64,000 bases of DNA from Crambe crambe (taxonomy: Eukaryota; Porifera; Demospongiae; Poecilosclerida; Crambeidae), in the NCBI GenBank assembly GCA_963924555.1, contig OZ004581.1, positions 1,922,001 through 1,986,000 on the forward strand, in the 5' to 3' direction. This document shows, one piece after another, positions 61,183-64,000 of this stretch. The number at the start of each line of letters is the position of its first letter. Within the stretch, counting starts at the first letter, position 1. The position numbers and the translations under genes are program-made. The notes beneath the pieces were generated by a model that saw nothing but the letters and a program-made list of their open reading frames with translations, was not told the origin of the DNA and ran no database searches.

Positions 61183-61461
61183 AAATTATAATTATGATGA
61201 AATCAAAAACGGGAAAGTACGGAGGGAATCCAAATCCCCCGGAATGTGAGGGATCCGGTCTGCAGTAGAAACCAGGCTCTCCTTTCCGCCCCCACATTTC
61301 CCGTTTCACTGAGAGCCTGGGAACGAGGCTAGATGCACTGTAGAGGCTGGCTCAGCAACTGGCTCTCACAAGACTAGGCAGCTGATGCACTAGAGGCTAG
61401 GCTAGCTGGCTCTCACATGCAAAACTAGGTCATGTGAGAGTTGGCTAGCAGCGTATGGTTG

Positions 61462-61600
61462 TGTGCCCACGCAAGTCGAGTTGTGGGCGGAAATGTTTAC
61501 GCTGATTATCATAAACAAAAATTTGACCTCACGCCGTCTTAACACGAAATATATGTGGGGGCGAGCTCTTGTATAAAAACGAGGTGCGAACGCAGTCTTG
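61462..61600 (+). promoter_or_regulatory. Core promoter of gene C
   Basis: TATAAAAA at 61572-61579, 110 bp before the ATG. Upstream it has TGCCCACGCAA, GTGGGCGGAAATGTTTAC (about 61483-61500), TGACCTCACGC, AACACG and GGGGGCG in the same order as gene A, with similar spacing to TATA. GAGGTGCGAA follows TATA as GAGGTGGGAA does in gene A. Confidence 0.65.
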
Positions 61601-61681
61601 CAAGCGCTAGAAAAAAACAACAAAAAAATCGCATATACTATTATTGAATTGGCTCATTATTAGAAGATCTGTTAACAAAAG

Positions 61682-62594
61682 ATGGCAGATTCAATTCCTC
61701 CAGGTACAACTAGCTACGATACCTAGCTACTGCTAGCTCAAGTGTTGCAGCCAGCTGCAGAAAAATCTTATACGTACCTGCAGGCATTTTGCCTCAGGTC
61801 CTTTAGATCTCGGCATCCATCTAGCTAATTTCTCTATCTTCTTATTTCATAGGTGTTCAAGCAGAAAATTGCTGCGCGAGTAACAGACTCGTATGTGGAG
61901 AAGACTGGGATAACTACACTTACACTTGCCCTGAACATCAAGAAACACTGGACCATACTTCCACTCGTGCAGTGCACTATGCCATATATTTACCGGGGCT
62001 GAAAAGTCGCCTGCAAGGAGACTACGCAAAGAAAGCCTATTCATGGTCACAGCTGAGAGAAAAACGCCTGAAAGAAAGATCTATGCTAGTCACAGGTCAC
62101 CGAGAAAGAAGAGATGACCTTGAAAAAGATCCCTTGTCAGGTAAGGTAAGCTGAGATAATAATATTATAATTAATATTCATAGCTTGCACCGCACAATTG
62201 CATTAGCTAGCTATAATAATGGTTAACCCAGTTTATTTACATATTTGCAGGCAAGCAAACCTTAAAATACATAGTAGCTAGCTAAGTACATGCATGGCTT
62301 AGCTATTATAGCCCTTTATATTTGTATAGCTAGTGATGATAATTATCATTTCTCCATTACAAAATGCAGCAGTTGCAACACCTCCAGCAAGGAGATGAGA
62401 GAGACTTGTGCAGCTTGCAGCGTGCTGTGCCTGAGAACTGGGATGAGGAAAAGAGAAGGGGAGATTTGGAAGTAGGGAAAACATTTGTTGACAGCGTCCA
62501 AGTATTTACCTGCTGCAGTTCTTCGAACTATTCTGTTCATCTAGATGCAGACTATGATGTTATAGTGCTCCCAAATACAAAATACAGTCATTGA
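61682..62594 (+). CDS. Unknown small three-exon gene, copy C (179 aa)
   Basis: Exons are 61682-61703, 61853-62145 and 62370-62594. Exon 1 encodes MADSIPP. Exon 2 contains NCCASNRLVCGEDWDNYTYT, CPEHQETLDHTSTRAVHYA and the basic helix WSQLREKRLKERSML. Exon 3 reads QLQHLQQGDERDLCSLQRAV, ENWDEEKRRGDLEVGKTF, VFTCCSSSNYSVHLDADYDV and IVLPNTKYSH. Here the frame is kept only if the second of two overlapping donors (GTAAG|GTAAGC) is used, since exon 3 starts in phase 0. In copy A the first donor is needed. The cysteine at residue 51 of copy A is tyrosine here. Function is unknown. The lack of a signal peptide or membrane segment suggests a soluble intracellular protein. Confidence 0.75.
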
Positions 62595-62604
62595 TTTCTC
62601 TTTC

Positions 62605-62610
62605 ATTAAA
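62605..62610 (+). terminator. Probable polyadenylation signal of gene C
   Basis: ATTAAA, the common variant, lies 11 bp after the stop in the 3' flank. Confidence 0.35.
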
Positions 62611-63518
62611 TTCTTATTTACTGATGTGTCATTTTTTTTTGTTTGTCCACCAATTATGATCCAAGGGTACGTATTGGTGGTATTTGGAAGACAGCCAAAG
62701 GACTGGGAGTTATTAAACAGACTAGTGTATTAATATTTAGAGAGTGCAGAAGGGAAATTGATTAGTGTATAAAGTCAGCCTTCACTGGTGAATCATCATC
62801 CCCTGGAGGCCTGATGATGCAATACATCCTGCTAGCCAGCTATCTTATACGTACAATGGTGACTTTTCACTGTTCTTGCAGAATGCTCTCATGGATGCGG
62901 AAATGAATTCAGCTTTCCAGATGATACCCCTTGTAACCAGAAAAAAATCTAAAATGACTGCTACACATGATCATACTGAAAGCTAGCCAATTTTGATCCT
63001 TCTATCCTTTACCAATTCTTGTACGTACAGTGGTAAATTCTTGAGTGTGGGTTGTATCATTATGGTAAATTCTTGAGTGGCCGGTATCATTGTGGTATAT
63101 AATCACTTCAGGATTCATTACCTTTTTTATTATGTTGTATAAAGATATGCTGAAAACAGTGGGTTGAAAGAAGGAATATGGAACTGTGACTCCAGGTTTC
63201 ACTACCTTTTATTATATGCTAACAGGAATTAAGTTATTGACAAGTCACACATATTTAGCCTCAATGGAAAATGGATGGCTTCTAGGCATTTCCCATTGTG
63301 GCTGTAGTTTGCCTGCTAAAAGGGGTTTCAATGATTGTTGGTAACGATATCAGTGTGAACTTTGATTTAGTACTGATCCATGTTATTCGTGACACATGCC
63401 CTTTCTAATCACCAATACTCATTGGTCTGAATTTGGTGTAGTTAATGATTAATAATTGAATGTTCTAGTTTATTAATAAAGAAATTAACTAAGAAATAAT
63501 TATTTATAAACTGTATAC
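62611..63518. other. Non-coding 3' flank of gene C
   Basis: Homologous to 20.1-20.75 kb of unit 1: the words TCTTGAGTG...GTATCATTGTGGTA, AGTGGGTTGAAAGAAGGAAT, AGTTATTGACAA and GAATTTGGTGTAG. No gene. Confidence 0.5.
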
Positions 63519-64000
63519 GGATGAAAATTGAACTGGCTGAACTTTACTAGTTGAGCTGCTGGAAACTAAATCTGATGCACTGGAACCAGAATATGGAGGA
63601 GCAGCTGGACCTAGAATGGGACCCATGATAGACCCCGGTACCGGAATATCTGACTTGAACCTTGATTAACAACAGAGACGTGACTTGGAATGGAGCCATG
63701 GGGTGAAATATGTTGGGGTGGACTGGAATCAGGACTGCTGGATTCATTAAACTGGTTTTGGGATCCAGGAATGGGACTAGTTCTTTGGGTGGGGTTTGAG
63801 CGAGGGTTATGAGGGGAGGGAGGGTGATGGGGAAGGAGGGGTCTGCTTCGGAGGAGGAGGACAGAGAAGGAATGCGGACCATAGAGAAATTGGACATTCC
63901 TCTACTTGATCTGTTCCGACATCCTTGGTTCTTGAAGGCAATGCTTCTCGTGGTGACAGCAACTGTGTAGGTGACTTTTCATGTGAAAATAATTCCGACA
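63519..64000. repeat. Start of a fourth segmental-duplication unit (cut by the window end)
   Basis: About 150 bp from 63519 match 699-830 closely. They contain the same GATGAAAATTGAACTGGCTG block followed by GGAGGAGCAGCTGGAC, then a GGACTAGTTCTTT block shared with about 856-870. This means another unit begins at the right edge and more gene copies may lie beyond it. Confidence 0.55.
63547..64000 (-). CDS. Possible 3' part of a gene entering from the right edge
   Basis: Minus-strand frames here are proline- and serine-rich. One frame (63547-63897 and further to the right until a stop near 63980) includes PPLITLAQTPPKELVPFLDP. Another is open from the window edge and reads SELFSHEKSPTQLLSPREA. 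I cannot choose the frame or name a family. The homologous stretch in unit 1 (796-1047, minus) does not keep the same frame, which argues against coding constraint. Confidence 0.2.

Larger units (their letters stand above)
60561..61331. mobile_element. Short DNA transposon with 70-bp inverted ends and ZAD / RecQ fragments
   Basis: The ends (60561-60630 and 61262-61331) are reverse complements over about 70 bp with one difference near the tip (TAGYCTCGTTCCCAGGCTC), so the element is young. GATGCACTG flanks both sides (60552-60560 and 61332-61340), a 9-bp target duplication. Each end can itself fold through CCAGGCTCTC and GAGAGCCTGG. Inside are the start of a ZAD-like ORF on plus and the start of a RecQ-like helicase ORF on minus, fused head-to-head by a deletion. 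The superfamily is not settled: the 8-9 bp duplication suits hAT, P or Merlin, while a helicase partner recalls Academ or Kolobok variants. It sits in the minisatellite just upstream of gene C. Confidence 0.75.
51000..63518. repeat. Segmental duplication, unit 3
   Basis: Third copy, carrying gene C. About 51.63-52.85 kb matches unit 1 at about 4.3-4.9 kb. About 54.25 kb matches 7.46 kb, 55.39 kb matches 8.15 kb, 57.0-58.0 kb matches 8.9-9.8 kb, and 63.03-63.5 kb matches 20.3-20.75 kb. It lacks the counterpart of the first roughly 3.5 kb of unit 1, so the junction with unit 2 falls inside the repeat unit. Confidence 0.65.

Noticed and set aside
63898-64000. A Cys/His-rich minus-strand frame (HMKSHLHSCCHHEKHC) resembling a DM-type zinc domain
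   Set aside because: Only about 32 residues at the window edge, spacing of the metal ligands does not fit, and two other frames are equally open.

Overview
The window looks like eukaryotic, AT-rich, gene-poor animal DNA. Short introns with canonical GT-AG sites, many short inverted-repeat DNA transposons (MITEs), long microsatellites and an excess of TAGCTAGC and ACGTACGT-like words suggest a sponge, most like the demosponge Amphimedon. This is recognition by eye, not a database result. I see no rRNA, tRNA, CRISPR, bacterial operon or virus-like element.

Layout. The left edge (1-432) carries the 3' end of a leucine-rich-repeat gene. The rest is largely one segment repeated in tandem and then heavily diverged. 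Unit 1 is about 0.7-20.75 kb. Unit 2 is about 20.75-51 kb, enlarged by insertions and an internal tandem duplication. Unit 3 is about 51-63.5 kb. A fourth unit starts at about 63.52 kb. Shared landmarks occur in the same order in all units, except one stretch of unit 2 near 25.4 kb that is inverted.

Genes. Each full unit holds one copy of the same small three-exon plus-strand gene, which I do not recognise: A at 12882-13954, B at 32009-38960, C at 61682-62594. A (181 aa) and C (179 aa) read open through all exons. They share a compact TATA promoter with a GTGGGCGGAAATGTTTAC block. Copy B is split in its last exon by a 5.93-kb transposon.

The transposon (33002-38931) has CACTGTAAAAA ends, a 2-bp TG target duplication, and GGTGTG/CACACC-rich subterminal regions, as in CACTA/EnSpm-type elements. 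It carries a six-exon minus-strand gene that is open for 523 codons and resembles SAMD3-like proteins (recalled similarity). A divergent two-finger C2H2 gene start and a coiled-coil gene complete its cargo. The divergent pair shares a short promoter with a perfect NRF1-type palindrome. A second, smaller element (60561-61331) lies upstream of gene C. It has 70-bp inverted ends and a 9-bp direct repeat, and fuses the starts of a ZAD-like zinc-finger ORF and a RecQ-like helicase ORF.

The remainder is non-coding: MITEs, minisatellites (43, about 50, 56, 60 and 103 bp units), (GA)n, (CT)n, (CA)n, (AAT)n and G26 tracts, long perfect hairpins, and a hammerhead-ribozyme-like motif at 56198-56242.
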